Assembly (NCBI GenBank): GCA_035430005.1
Contig: DAOMFV010000162.1
Coordinates: forward strand, 1-10,308
DNA length: 10,308 nucleotides
Direction of reading: 5' to 3'
DNA from: JAEUIE01 sp035430005
GTDB taxonomy: Bacteria > Planctomycetota > Planctomycetia > Gemmatales > HRBIN36
Shown in pieces: positions 1-6,833 of this stretch. The notes under the pieces were generated by a model that worked only from the letters and a program-made list of their open reading frames with translations, had not been told where the DNA came from and did no database searches. A program made the translations under genes and the position numbers. Numbering within the stretch: the first letter of the stretch is position 1; every line of letters begins with the position of its first letter.

Positions 1-65
1 AGCCCGACGCGCAAGCGAGGGTGGACCTTGCGATTGCACGCGCCCCCTCGCTTGCGTTGCGGGCT
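1..65. repeat. Imperfect GC-rich inverted repeat, dispersed-repeat type
   Basis: The arms are 1-21 and 45-65. The inner 12 bases pair perfectly (CGCAAGCGAGGG at 10-21 against CCCTCGCTTGCG at 45-56). Three mismatches follow, then a 6-base outer match (AGCCCG against CGGGCT). The loop is 23 nt. It sits 7 nt beyond the stop of the minus-strand TPR gene, so its transcript could fold into a GC-rich stem that ends or protects that message. No T-tract can be judged because the window ends here. From memory, AGCCCGACGCG-type repeats are scattered between genes in many planctomycetes. The first 12 bases recur at 10256-10267 in the same orientation. Confidence 0.75.
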
Positions 66-72
66 GCCATTG

Positions 73-1431
73 CTACTTGGGCACCTGCACTGAGGCATCT
101 ACGATGGAGAAGAGAAACTCCTCCGGGTCGCTGCCGTTCAGCTTCCAGGCACCGGTCACGGTAATGACATCCCTCGTAAAGCGGGCGGTGGTGCCGGGCT
201 TCATGGTGATGAAGACGATGCCGGTCAGATCGGGGGCAGTGCAGTACCAGCATCCGACCGGGTATTCGACGAGCAGGAAGGTGGTGCAGTCGAGGTCGTC
301 GGTGAGGGGATGGAGAAAACCGGTGAGGGTGACTTGTTTCTCATCCAGCTTTTGCAGATAGGGATGGAACGTCGGCTTGAAGCGGCGCGGGTCGGTCGCT
401 GTCTCAGCCAGGATGGGCCACGCCAGCAGACTCGGTTGACCGGCATTCGCACCAGCGAGTTTCGCCACATCGAACGGCTGCTGAATAAGCGGCTTGCGGG
501 AACGGAACTCCAGCCGAGCGCCGCTGCCATGCCCCGTGTGAGCTTCCTGGACTTTCGTTTGAGGAACCGACGAGGTGCCTTCCAGAGCAGCAAGAATGGC
601 CTGACGAGACTTGCGCAACTCAGGATCAGCCATCGCATATTCACCGACACAGATGTCGAGGATCATCGAAGCATTGGCCAAGTCGCCAAAGAGCGCTGCC
701 TGCTCGCCCAGTTGCCAAAGCAGCTTCCCATCGTTGGGGAAGGAAAGAGCAAGCCGTTGAGTGAGGGCGACCATGTCCTTGGGCAGCTTATCCCGTTCCT
801 GAGCAGTGATTCGGCCCAGACGATGTTGACCTTCTTTGGTGGTGAATTGAAGGTCAAAGAGTGGTTCGAGGTCATTGGTTGTTGTTTGACGCAAGCGTAC
901 CAGCACCAGCTTGAGGTGCAGTGCTTCCAATGGCTTGAGTTCAGGCGGCGCCAGCTTCACCGCCTGGCGAAGATGCTCTGCCGCCTCCGCCCAGTTGCCA
1001 GCCAGATGCCAGGCCGAGCCGAGGTTGGCGTGCAAGGCAAAGTCGCCCGGAAACTGAGCTGCGGCGGGGCGAAGAATATCGATAGCTGCATCAGTCTGAC
1101 CGAGCCGGAGAAAGAGGGCGCCCAGATCAGCCAGTTCAGCAGCCTTCATAGCTCGTTGCTTTTTCTCAGCCAGCAGTCGATCGACCGAAGCCTGATATTC
1201 CAGACGCAGCAGCGACGGAGGCGTTTTCGGAGAGGCGGGGATGCTGGCGACCCGCATCATACGGTGATCGGACAGGAACCCTTTCCACGAAGAAGGGAGG
1301 TCAGCATACTTCTCACCCGAGTAATGGATGGTGGCGTGTAGGTGACTTGTGAACAGGAAAAGAATAGCAGACACGGTTACGGAGTACCGAAACCTTGGCA
1401 CCCATCCTGTGATCAGCCTTTCGTCAGTCAT
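73..1431 (-). CDS. Exported TPR protein with a C-terminal DUF3299-like domain
   Basis: This is a 452-residue protein of unknown molecular function, probably acting outside the cytoplasm. Residues 1-33 look like a signal peptide: basic RFR at 13-15, a hydrophobic stretch VTVSAILFLFTS at 18-29, and a possible cleavage site after LHA at 33. Residues 99-165 contain about two tetratricopeptide repeats (ADLGALFLRLGQTDAAIDIL, then ALHANLGSAWHLAGNWAEAA), a scaffold for protein contacts. A further helical segment at about 238-282 may be another degenerate repeat. Residues 360-450 resemble DUF3299: 'VTLTGFLHPL', then 'FLLVEYPVGCWYC' with C394 and C397, then 'VFITM'. Start: ATG with AGGGG 5 nt upstream. 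That site lies in the last codons and stop of the preceding gene, whose TAG is only 2 nt from this ATG, so translational coupling is likely. The TPR assignment is firmer than the DUF3299 one. Confidence 0.8.
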   Translation of the reverse strand: MTDERLITGWVPRFRYSVTVSAILFLFTSHLHATIHYSGEKYADLPSSWKGFLSDHRMMRVASIPASPKTPPSLLRLEYQASVDRLLAEKKQRAMKAAELADLGALFLRLGQTDAAIDILRPAAAQFPGDFALHANLGSAWHLAGNWAEAAEHLRQAVKLAPPELKPLEALHLKLVLVRLRQTTTNDLEPLFDLQFTTKEGQHRLGRITAQERDKLPKDMVALTQRLALSFPNDGKLLWQLGEQAALFGDLANASMILDICVGEYAMADPELRKSRQAILAALEGTSSVPQTKVQEAHTGHGSGARLEFRSRKPLIQQPFDVAKLAGANAGQPSLLAWPILAETATDPRRFKPTFHPYLQKLDEKQVTLTGFLHPLTDDLDCTTFLLVEYPVGCWYCTAPDLTGIVFITMKPGTTARFTRDVITVTGAWKLNGSDPEEFLFSIVDASVQVPK

Positions 1432-1433
1432 CG

Positions 1434-4400
1434 CTACCCCTTCATCAGGACGCTATCGAGATTGAGTAGCACATTAGCGATCACCGTCCACGTCGCTAAC
1501 TCTTCAGCTTTCCACCCGGCGGGGAGTGTGCCGATAGGATCAGTCGCCAGCTTCATCGCCGCTTCGGGGCTTCTGCGGAAGCGTTCCAATTCCCTGGTGT
1601 AGAGCTGCATCAGCGGTGCCAGTTGTCGCTCATCGGCTGGTCGTCCCGTGCATAGCTTCAGGGCATACTTCAGCCGTTCGTGAGTGGTACAGCCACCTTC
1701 TTTGACGATACGGCGGGCAAGGGCTTGAGCAGCTTCGACATAAACCGGATCGTTGAGCGTCACAAAAGCCTGGATGGGTGTGTTGCTTCTAATCCGCTTC
1801 ACCTGACACACTTCTCTGCTCGGGGCATCGAAGGCAGCCATCGACGGATAGGGGATGGTTCGCCGCCAGAAGGTGTAAAGCCCACGGCGGAAGCGGTCAT
1901 TGCCCATACTTGTCATCCAGGTACGTTCACCGTTGAAAGCAGCCTGCCAAAGTCCATCGGGCTGCCTGGGGAAGACACTCGGCCCGCCGATCTTCTTGTT
2001 GAGCAGGCCCGAAAGGGCGAGAGCTTGATCGCGCACCATCTCGGCTTCCAGTCGATACCGCGGCCCACGACTCAAGAGGCGATTGCGTGGGTCTTTCTCC
2101 AGCAGTTCCGGTGTCACCTTGCTCGATTGGCGATAGGTGGCTGACATCACGATGCTCTTGATCATTGCCTTGGTATCCCACTTCAGATTGTTCTGATATT
2201 GCCAGGCAAGATAATCGAGCAGTTCTGGATGGCTGGGGGCATCGCCCTGGGTGCCAAAGTCCTCTTCCGTTTCAACGAGGCCAGTGCCGAACAGTTGTGC
2301 CCACAGGCGATTGACCGCGACACGAGCAGTAAGCGGATTGTCAGGGTGGATCAACCACTTGGCCAACTGCATACGGTTGGTCGGCTCCTTGTTGCTTGTT
2401 TCGCCTGGCTTAAAGAGAGCAGGCAGAGCAGGCTCGACGACTTCACCCGGATCGAGGAAATTGCCCTTCTTCATAATCTTGGTAATACGTCGATCCTTGG
2501 CGGGCAGTTCCACCATCACCGGCAGGCTCGAGATAGCTGGCCGTGACTTATCGAGCTTGGCAATCTGATCCCTCAGCGGCTTCAGTAGCGGAGCAATGGT
2601 GCGGTAGTAGCTGGCTAACTGCTGTTGTTGTTCGACGGTACGTTTCTTGGTCGGGAGATCAAGCACGGTAAGTGTCGCCTCTGGTAAAGCAGAACGTGCA
2701 GCCAGCTTCGTATCGTTGGTTACACTAATTCGTACCTCTTTGGCGGCACTTTTCTTGTCGAACTTGATCGTCAGCAGTTCGTTGCCATTGAACGCGACCG
2801 GTTCCTTAAAGACCACCAGCGTCTCATTCTTTTTTACTATCGGCTTGGCGATGTTGATTCGCTGACTGACCGTATCAATCTCCAGCGAAGGCATTGGTAC
2901 TTCGTCGATCTTCCGTTCCCAGAACGGTTCATGATTGACATCAAGCAGTTGAACCAGAGCGCCTTGCAATCGTTGTTCCACCCCGCCGATGCGGTTCCAG
3001 AGCACGATACGATCGACGGTAGTATCCCACGACAGTTTCACTTCCCACCACGGGTCACTCTCGGTGAGTGTGTGTGTGACCGAGTTGGATGCGAAGAAGT
3101 CGCCGTTCGTGTTCCCATCGATGGCACGGGAAGCGTAGCCTTTGAAATCGAGGGAAGACTGCGAGGCGTCGCCGAGCCGGGCCAGGTTGTCGTTGCCCTG
3201 AAAGACTTCGACTTCAGCCAGCGAAAGAATGAGGTTCTTGCCGGGCAGGGTGATGCGAACGAATCGGGCAACCGGGGCCTTGGCGTCAACGGCTTGCTTA
3301 GAGACGGTGATCTTGCTGTCTCCACTAAGTGTTTCAAGGCGAAGGCCAGTGAGCATAGGGTGAGGAACTCTGACACTTACCTTGGCACCGTCCTTAGCCT
3401 TCTCTTGAGGGAGCATCACCCACGGGGCATCACTCCGCAAACCCGTCTCCCACTCGTTCTGTGCCTTCGCTAACTCCGGTGTCGGCTTGTCCATCTCCTG
3501 CCGAATGCCGGCAATCTTCGCGTCAATCTCCTGGTTCTTCTGTGTTTCCGTCAGCGTCGGGGCGGGCATCGTCGGCGCTTCGCTGGGCTGATCGTTGTCC
3601 GCTGTCTGATTGAAGATGGCGTAGGCCTGATAATACTCCTGATGACTGATCGGATCGTACTTGTGGCTATGGCACTGAGCGCACCCCATGGTCAGCCCCA
3701 TCCATACCTGCATCGTCGTATTGATCCGATCCTTCACCGCAGCGACACGGAACTCTTCCCGGTCGGTGCCACCTTCGGTATTGGTCATGGTGTTTCGATG
3801 GAAGGCGGTCGCCATCTTCTGTTCAAGCGTAGGGTTTGGGAGCAGATCCCCTGCTAATTGCTGAATGGTGAACTGATCATAAGTCAGGTTTTTGTTGATG
3901 GCCTCGATCACCCAGTCGCGGTAACGCCACATATTGAGCCGCAGCGGATCGGAGCCATATCCTGCTGAGTCAGCGTAGCGGGCCAGATCAAGCCAGACTC
4001 TAGCCCAGCGTTCGCCGTAGGTGGGGTCAGCCAGGAAACGGTCGACGAGCTTTTCGTAGGCGTTCGGCGACGTGTCCTTCTCGAAGGTATTGATCTCAAC
4101 CAACGAAGGAGGAAGTCCCCGTAGATCAAGACTCAGTCGACGGATGAGGGCATACTTATCCGCTTCGGGTGAGGGTTTGAGTCCCACCTGCTCCAACCGG
4201 GCCAGGATGTACTGGTCTAATGGCTGCTTGCCCCAGTCCTTCAGCTTCGTCGCCGGTACCATTTGCTTGGTCGGCGTCACGAACGCCCAGTGTTGTGCAT
4301 AGTTGGCCCCTTCATTGATCCAGCGTTTGAGCTTGCTAATCTGCTCGCTGGTCAATTTCATCGCTGCATCAGGAGGTGGCATCCGCTCGGTATCATCGTC

Positions 4401-4694
4401 GCTCAGCAGCCTCTTGATGAGTTCACTCTCGTCAGCCTTGCCTGGCAGAATTGCTGCGGGACGCTTCTTGCCGGCAGTGATGGTTGCTTCCCGTTGATCG
4501 AGTCGTAACCCTGCCTTTCTTGTGGACTCGTCGCTGCCATGACAGGCGAAGCAGTTCTTGGCAAGAATAGGCCGGATGTCGCGGGTGTACTCGATCTTGC
4601 TCTCGATGGTCTTCGACGCATCGGTGCCCTGCATCGACATGGCAACGCACAGGGAAACCAACAGGCAGCAGAGAAGTCGAGTCAAAGAGATCAT
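1434..4694 (-). CDS. Secreted PSCyt1-DUF1549-DUF1553 cytochrome-like protein with F5/8 type C-like insert
   Basis: This is a 1086-residue member of the large planctomycete PSCyt family; the biochemical role of the family is not established. An N-terminal signal peptide (R7, then a leucine/cysteine-rich core 8-19) predicts export. A PSCyt1 heme-c-type motif CFACH is at 48-52, followed by the MPPP segment near 105. DUF1549 spans about 160-365 and includes the family's second CxxCH, CAQCHSHKYDPI, at 338-349. Residues 475-595 look like an F5/8 type C (discoidin) fold, with RFVRITLP, LSLAEVEVF, SRAIDGNTNG and WWEVKL. DUF1553 covers about 770-1030, from NRMQLAKWLIHPDNPLTARV through RSNTPIQAFVTLNDP. 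Start: I prefer ATG at 4694. A TTG 15 nt upstream at 4709 gives 1091 residues, and neither has a clear ribosome binding site. The usual DUF1501 partner gene is not next to it; the coupled TPR/DUF3299-like gene follows after 2 nt. Confidence 0.93.
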   Translation of the reverse strand: MISLTRLLCCLLVSLCVAMSMQGTDASKTIESKIEYTRDIRPILAKNCFACHGSDESTRKAGLRLDQREATITAGKKRPAAILPGKADESELIKRLLSDDDTERMPPPDAAMKLTSEQISKLKRWINEGANYAQHWAFVTPTKQMVPATKLKDWGKQPLDQYILARLEQVGLKPSPEADKYALIRRLSLDLRGLPPSLVEINTFEKDTSPNAYEKLVDRFLADPTYGERWARVWLDLARYADSAGYGSDPLRLNMWRYRDWVIEAINKNLTYDQFTIQQLAGDLLPNPTLEQKMATAFHRNTMTNTEGGTDREEFRVAAVKDRINTTMQVWMGLTMGCAQCHSHKYDPISHQEYYQAYAIFNQTADNDQPSEAPTMPAPTLTETQKNQEIDAKIAGIRQEMDKPTPELAKAQNEWETGLRSDAPWVMLPQEKAKDGAKVSVRVPHPMLTGLRLETLSGDSKITVSKQAVDAKAPVARFVRITLPGKNLILSLAEVEVFQGNDNLARLGDASQSSLDFKGYASRAIDGNTNGDFFASNSVTHTLTESDPWWEVKLSWDTTVDRIVLWNRIGGVEQRLQGALVQLLDVNHEPFWERKIDEVPMPSLEIDTVSQRINIAKPIVKKNETLVVFKEPVAFNGNELLTIKFDKKSAAKEVRISVTNDTKLAARSALPEATLTVLDLPTKKRTVEQQQQLASYYRTIAPLLKPLRDQIAKLDKSRPAISSLPVMVELPAKDRRITKIMKKGNFLDPGEVVEPALPALFKPGETSNKEPTNRMQLAKWLIHPDNPLTARVAVNRLWAQLFGTGLVETEEDFGTQGDAPSHPELLDYLAWQYQNNLKWDTKAMIKSIVMSATYRQSSKVTPELLEKDPRNRLLSRGPRYRLEAEMVRDQALALSGLLNKKIGGPSVFPRQPDGLWQAAFNGERTWMTSMGNDRFRRGLYTFWRRTIPYPSMAAFDAPSREVCQVKRIRSNTPIQAFVTLNDPVYVEAAQALARRIVKEGGCTTHERLKYALKLCTGRPADERQLAPLMQLYTRELERFRRSPEAAMKLATDPIGTLPAGWKAEELATWTVIANVLLNLDSVLMKG

Positions 4695-4739
4695 TAGACA
4701 ACGCAGCAAGGGCAGAAGAACACAGACGAGACTATCAAT

Positions 4740-5711
4740 TTACCCCGATTGGCCCTGAATCGCAACCACTTCCCGGCAGGTTATCATCATGGCCGTCAGT
4801 GTCTGGTGCAGTGGCACCGTCGGCTTCCATCCTGTTAGAGCTTGTAACTTGCTGATATCGACCTGGAGCCGTTGGGCCTCTGCCGTTCTGATCAGCGTCG
4901 GATCGGTTCGCACTTCGATGGGAATGCGTACCTGTTTAATGAGTTCGTCGAGGTACCACCTCATCGGATGACTGACGCCACTGGCTATGTTGTACCCTTC
5001 GCCCGGCTCGCCTCGTTCCATGAGGAGCATCAGCGCACGCACCAAATCAGCAATATCGATGAAGTCTCGTTCCGCATCGAGGTTACCGACGTTCAGGATC
5101 GCAGGCGAGAAGTTGCTTCGCTCCAATCGAGCCAGTTGATAAGCAAAGCGGCTCAGGGCGGTACTCTCATCCTGCCCTGCTCCCAGATAGTTAAACAATC
5201 GTGCTCGAACAACCGGTAGTCCATGCGTCTTCCAGTATTGATGCCCAGCCAGATCAGCGGCAGCTTTACTAGCGGCATAGGCGTTCAAGGGCCTCAGTTC
5301 GGTTGATTCTGTTATAGCCTGACCATCGGTTGACTCGCCGTAGATGGCACCCGTGCTGGCCAGAACGATTCGGGGTCTCAGCTTCGCTTCAACACAGGCA
5401 TCGCAGAGGTTGAGCGTACCCTGCAGGTTATCGTTCCAACTGGCCCGAGCCTCTTTGCCAGTGGCTCGGCCAGCGTGGATGTTGCCGGCCAGATGATAAA
5501 TCTGATCAGGCTGTAGTTTCGCAATGAGTTTGGCTATCGCAGCGGCATTGGTCAGATCGAGTTGATGCAGTTGGCAGCGTTTGTCAACGGCTAATCGTTT
5601 GGTTCGATAGGTGCCATGCAGTTCTACGCTTAGATCTTCGCACAATGTCCAGCAAACATGTTGCCCCACATACCCGTGCGCACCAGTAACCAGAATCCGC
5701 ACTGGAGTCAC
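4740..5711 (-). CDS. NAD-dependent sugar-nucleotide epimerase/dehydratase, GDP-4-keto-6-deoxy-mannose reductase-like
   Basis: This is a 323-residue extended short-chain dehydrogenase, expected to be cytosolic and to act on a nucleotide sugar for surface glycan or exopolysaccharide synthesis. The N-terminal Rossmann motif TGAHGYVG (residues 9-16) binds NAD(P). LDLTN at 51-55 and YHLAG at 72-76 follow the family pattern. The catalytic set is S119/T120, Y145 and K149 (YAASK). Residues 170-179 (ARLFNYLGAG), RDFIDIADLVRA at 215-226, and the C-terminal pattern RTAEAQRLQVDISKLQALTG then WKP resemble GDP-6-deoxy-D-mannose reductases (Rmd) more than UDP-galactose epimerases. The exact substrate cannot be read from sequence. 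The start is GTG, supported by AAGGA 6 nt upstream. The gene points the same way as the PSCyt gene, with 45 nt between them, so they may be co-transcribed. No glycosyltransferase or other sugar gene is adjacent. Confidence 0.9.
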   Translation of the reverse strand: MTPVRILVTGAHGYVGQHVCWTLCEDLSVELHGTYRTKRLAVDKRCQLHQLDLTNAAAIAKLIAKLQPDQIYHLAGNIHAGRATGKEARASWNDNLQGTLNLCDACVEAKLRPRIVLASTGAIYGESTDGQAITESTELRPLNAYAASKAAADLAGHQYWKTHGLPVVRARLFNYLGAGQDESTALSRFAYQLARLERSNFSPAILNVGNLDAERDFIDIADLVRALMLLMERGEPGEGYNIASGVSHPMRWYLDELIKQVRIPIEVRTDPTLIRTAEAQRLQVDISKLQALTGWKPTVPLHQTLTAMMITCREVVAIQGQSG

Positions 5712-5717
5712 GCTAGG

Positions 5718-5722
5718 TCCTT
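5718..5722 (-). promoter_or_regulatory. Ribosome binding site supporting a GTG start
   Basis: On the minus strand AAGGA lies 6 nt before the GTG at 5711-5709. This supports GTG as the true start of the epimerase gene. It lies inside the 25-nt gap between the two divergent genes. Confidence 0.7.
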
Positions 5723-5736
5723 ACTATGATGCCCTG

Positions 5737-6498
5737 ATGCAATCGGTCTTACCTCCATCCTACCACGTTGACTCGCTTTGGCACCAGATGGATGCCCGCT
5801 GGAAACTCGTAGCGGTGTTCATCTCTTTGTTCATTCTGCCCTGGTTGAACAACCTGCCGATTGCTTTGGTTGCTTTCCTCTTGAGCTTATCACTATTGGC
5901 GAGTGCTAAGATACCCTTCACATGGTGGCGTGATCGGCTGCTGGCTGTGGGATTGTTTCTGATGCTCTTCGTCGTCGTCCTCCCCTTCACCGTGGGGCAA
6001 ACTACCTGGACCATCGCCGGTGTCGGTATCTCCCAGCGGGGATTATCATTAGCCCTGATCATCCTCTTCAAATCGCTGGCTGCCCTGAGCCTCACCTTGT
6101 TTCTGATTGGCACCACCACATTTGAAACGCTGCTCCACGCAGCTACCAAACTCGGCACGCCCCGGCCCATCTTGCGGGTGCTGCTCATAACCTGGCGCTA
6201 CGTCCGCATCATGTACGATACCATCGAACACTTCCGCATTGCCCTCCGTCTGCGTGGTTTCCGTAACCGGGTGAAGTGGGAAACGTACCGCACCATCTCC
6301 AGCGTTGTTGGCACTCTTTTAGTATTAGGCTTTGAACATACTGAACGGGTCAGCCAGGCCATGCGATGCCGAGGCTATCAGGGCAGGGTGGAGACACTTC
6401 AGGATTTCAAGACGACACGATCAGATTGCTTGCTCTTTCTGGCCATGGTCTTGAGCTATGGGTGCCTGCTGGGTCTCACTCTGCTTCTATCAGCGTAA
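5737..6498 (+). CDS. cbiQ: ECF transporter transmembrane component, CbiQ/EcfT family
   Basis: This is a 253-residue integral membrane protein, the transmembrane subunit that links ATPases to the substrate-binding subunit in energy-coupling-factor importers (cobalt, nickel or vitamins). Hydrophobic segments are at about 24-56 (probably two helices), 68-86, 101-126 and 230-251. Two cytoplasmic coupling motifs are present: RLRGF at 171-175 and RCRGY at 210-214, the RG motifs that touch the ATPases. An opening region with DSLWHQMDARWKL (12-24) fits CbiQ-type N termini (D-x-R-x-K). I chose ATG 5737; an in-frame ATG at 5611 would overlap the divergent epimerase gene by about 100 nt and add an unlikely polar, cysteine-containing leader. 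No good ribosome binding site is visible. The stop codon lies inside a palindromic repeat. The substrate is unknown because no CbiM/NikM or S component is in the window. Confidence 0.88.
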   Translation: MQSVLPPSYHVDSLWHQMDARWKLVAVFISLFILPWLNNLPIALVAFLLSLSLLASAKIPFTWWRDRLLAVGLFLMLFVVVLPFTVGQTTWTIAGVGISQRGLSLALIILFKSLAALSLTLFLIGTTTFETLLHAATKLGTPRPILRVLLITWRYVRIMYDTIEHFRIALRLRGFRNRVKWETYRTISSVVGTLLVLGFEHTERVSQAMRCRGYQGRVETLQDFKTTRSDCLLFLAMVLSYGCLLGLTLLLSA

Positions 6499-6527
6499 TC
6501 TGCGTTTTTGATCAAAACGCAGATTAC
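6495..6527. repeat. Perfect 14-bp palindromic repeat overlapping the cbiQ stop codon
   Basis: GTAATCTGCGTTTT (6495-6508) is the exact reverse complement of AAAACGCAGATTAC (6514-6527), with a 5-nt loop TGATC. The TAA at 6496-6498 in the left arm ends the cbiQ-like gene. No T-tract follows, so it is not a classic intrinsic terminator. It could fold in the mRNA between cbiQ and the downstream genes. The right arm and the bases after it (CGCAGATTACACGGATGATC at 6518-6537) resemble a dispersed repeat I recall from other bacterial genomes; that is memory, not a search result. The remaining 78 nt up to the next start show nothing else beyond a ribosome binding site. Confidence 0.85.
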
Positions 6528-6593
6528 ACGGATGATCGCGGAAATGCTCGCTTCACCCCGGCGAATAACATCACTACCATAAGAATCATGCAC

Positions 6594-6598
6594 GGGAG
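6594..6598 (+). promoter_or_regulatory. Ribosome binding site setting the start of the small membrane protein
   Basis: GGGAG at 6594-6598 lies 7 nt before ATG 6606. It falls just inside the alternative ATG at 6588, which has no comparable site upstream. This favours the 75-residue product over an 81-residue one. Confidence 0.6.
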
Positions 6599-6605
6599 TC
6601 TGGCG

Positions 6606-6833
6606 ATGGAAGTTATCCTTGAACGTTTGATGCGGCCAGAAGTCTTGGTGCCCATCCTCATTTTTGGGCTGCCGTTGCTGGTTTGGGGTGTCAAGGCTTC
6701 CATCGTAGGAACAGCCCGTGCCCGTGCATTTGAGGCTGAATTGAATCTTAAGCGGGAACTGGTTGCCCAAGGCCGCTCTGCCGACGACATCGAGAAAATC
6801 ATGCGCAGCAATAACAGGAAGATGGATGCCTAA
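6606..6833 (+). CDS. Small single-pass membrane protein of unknown function between ECF genes
   Basis: This is a 75-residue protein that I do not assign to a family. Residues 12-35 form one hydrophobic segment (core VLVPILIFGLPLLVWGV), followed by a basic/amphipathic cytoplasmic-type tail rich in Ala, Arg and Glu (about 36-57). A short helix-like end follows, with the pattern RELVAQGRSADDIEKIM at 50-66; this resembles C-terminal tails of small bacterial membrane proteins of the 'ERGxSxEEIExI' sort. It starts at ATG 6606, and its stop overlaps the ATPase start by 8 nt (ATGCCTAA), so the two are very probably co-translated. Its place between the transporter membrane and ATPase genes suggests an accessory subunit. 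CbiN is a comparison by context only, since CbiN usually has two membrane helices. The frame is open upstream to 6366, but that extension runs through cbiQ and the palindromic repeat and is not credible. Confidence 0.75.
   Translation: MEVILERLMRPEVLVPILIFGLPLLVWGVKASIVGTARARAFEAELNLKRELVAQGRSADDIEKIMRSNNRKMDA

Noticed and set aside
310..1341. 343-residue plus-strand open frame opposite the TPR gene
   Set aside because: It has no recognisable domain, is rich in Arg and Gln as antisense frames often are, and the minus-strand gene has a signal peptide, TPRs and a ribosome binding site.
2931..3473. 180-residue plus-strand frame inside the PSCyt gene
   Set aside because: It lies wholly opposite a well-supported coding region, with no family signature and no ribosome binding site that I could see.
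5611..5736. Longer N terminus for the CbiQ-like protein
   Set aside because: It overlaps the epimerase gene by about 100 nt on the opposite strand, and the extra residues do not resemble the family.
6366..6605. Longer N terminus for the small membrane protein
   Set aside because: It would run out of frame through cbiQ and then through the palindromic repeat; a ribosome binding site supports ATG 6606.
6763..6825. Longer N terminus for the ATPase
   Set aside because: It lies within the small gene in another frame; ATG 6826 has its own AGGA site and gives a normal family length.
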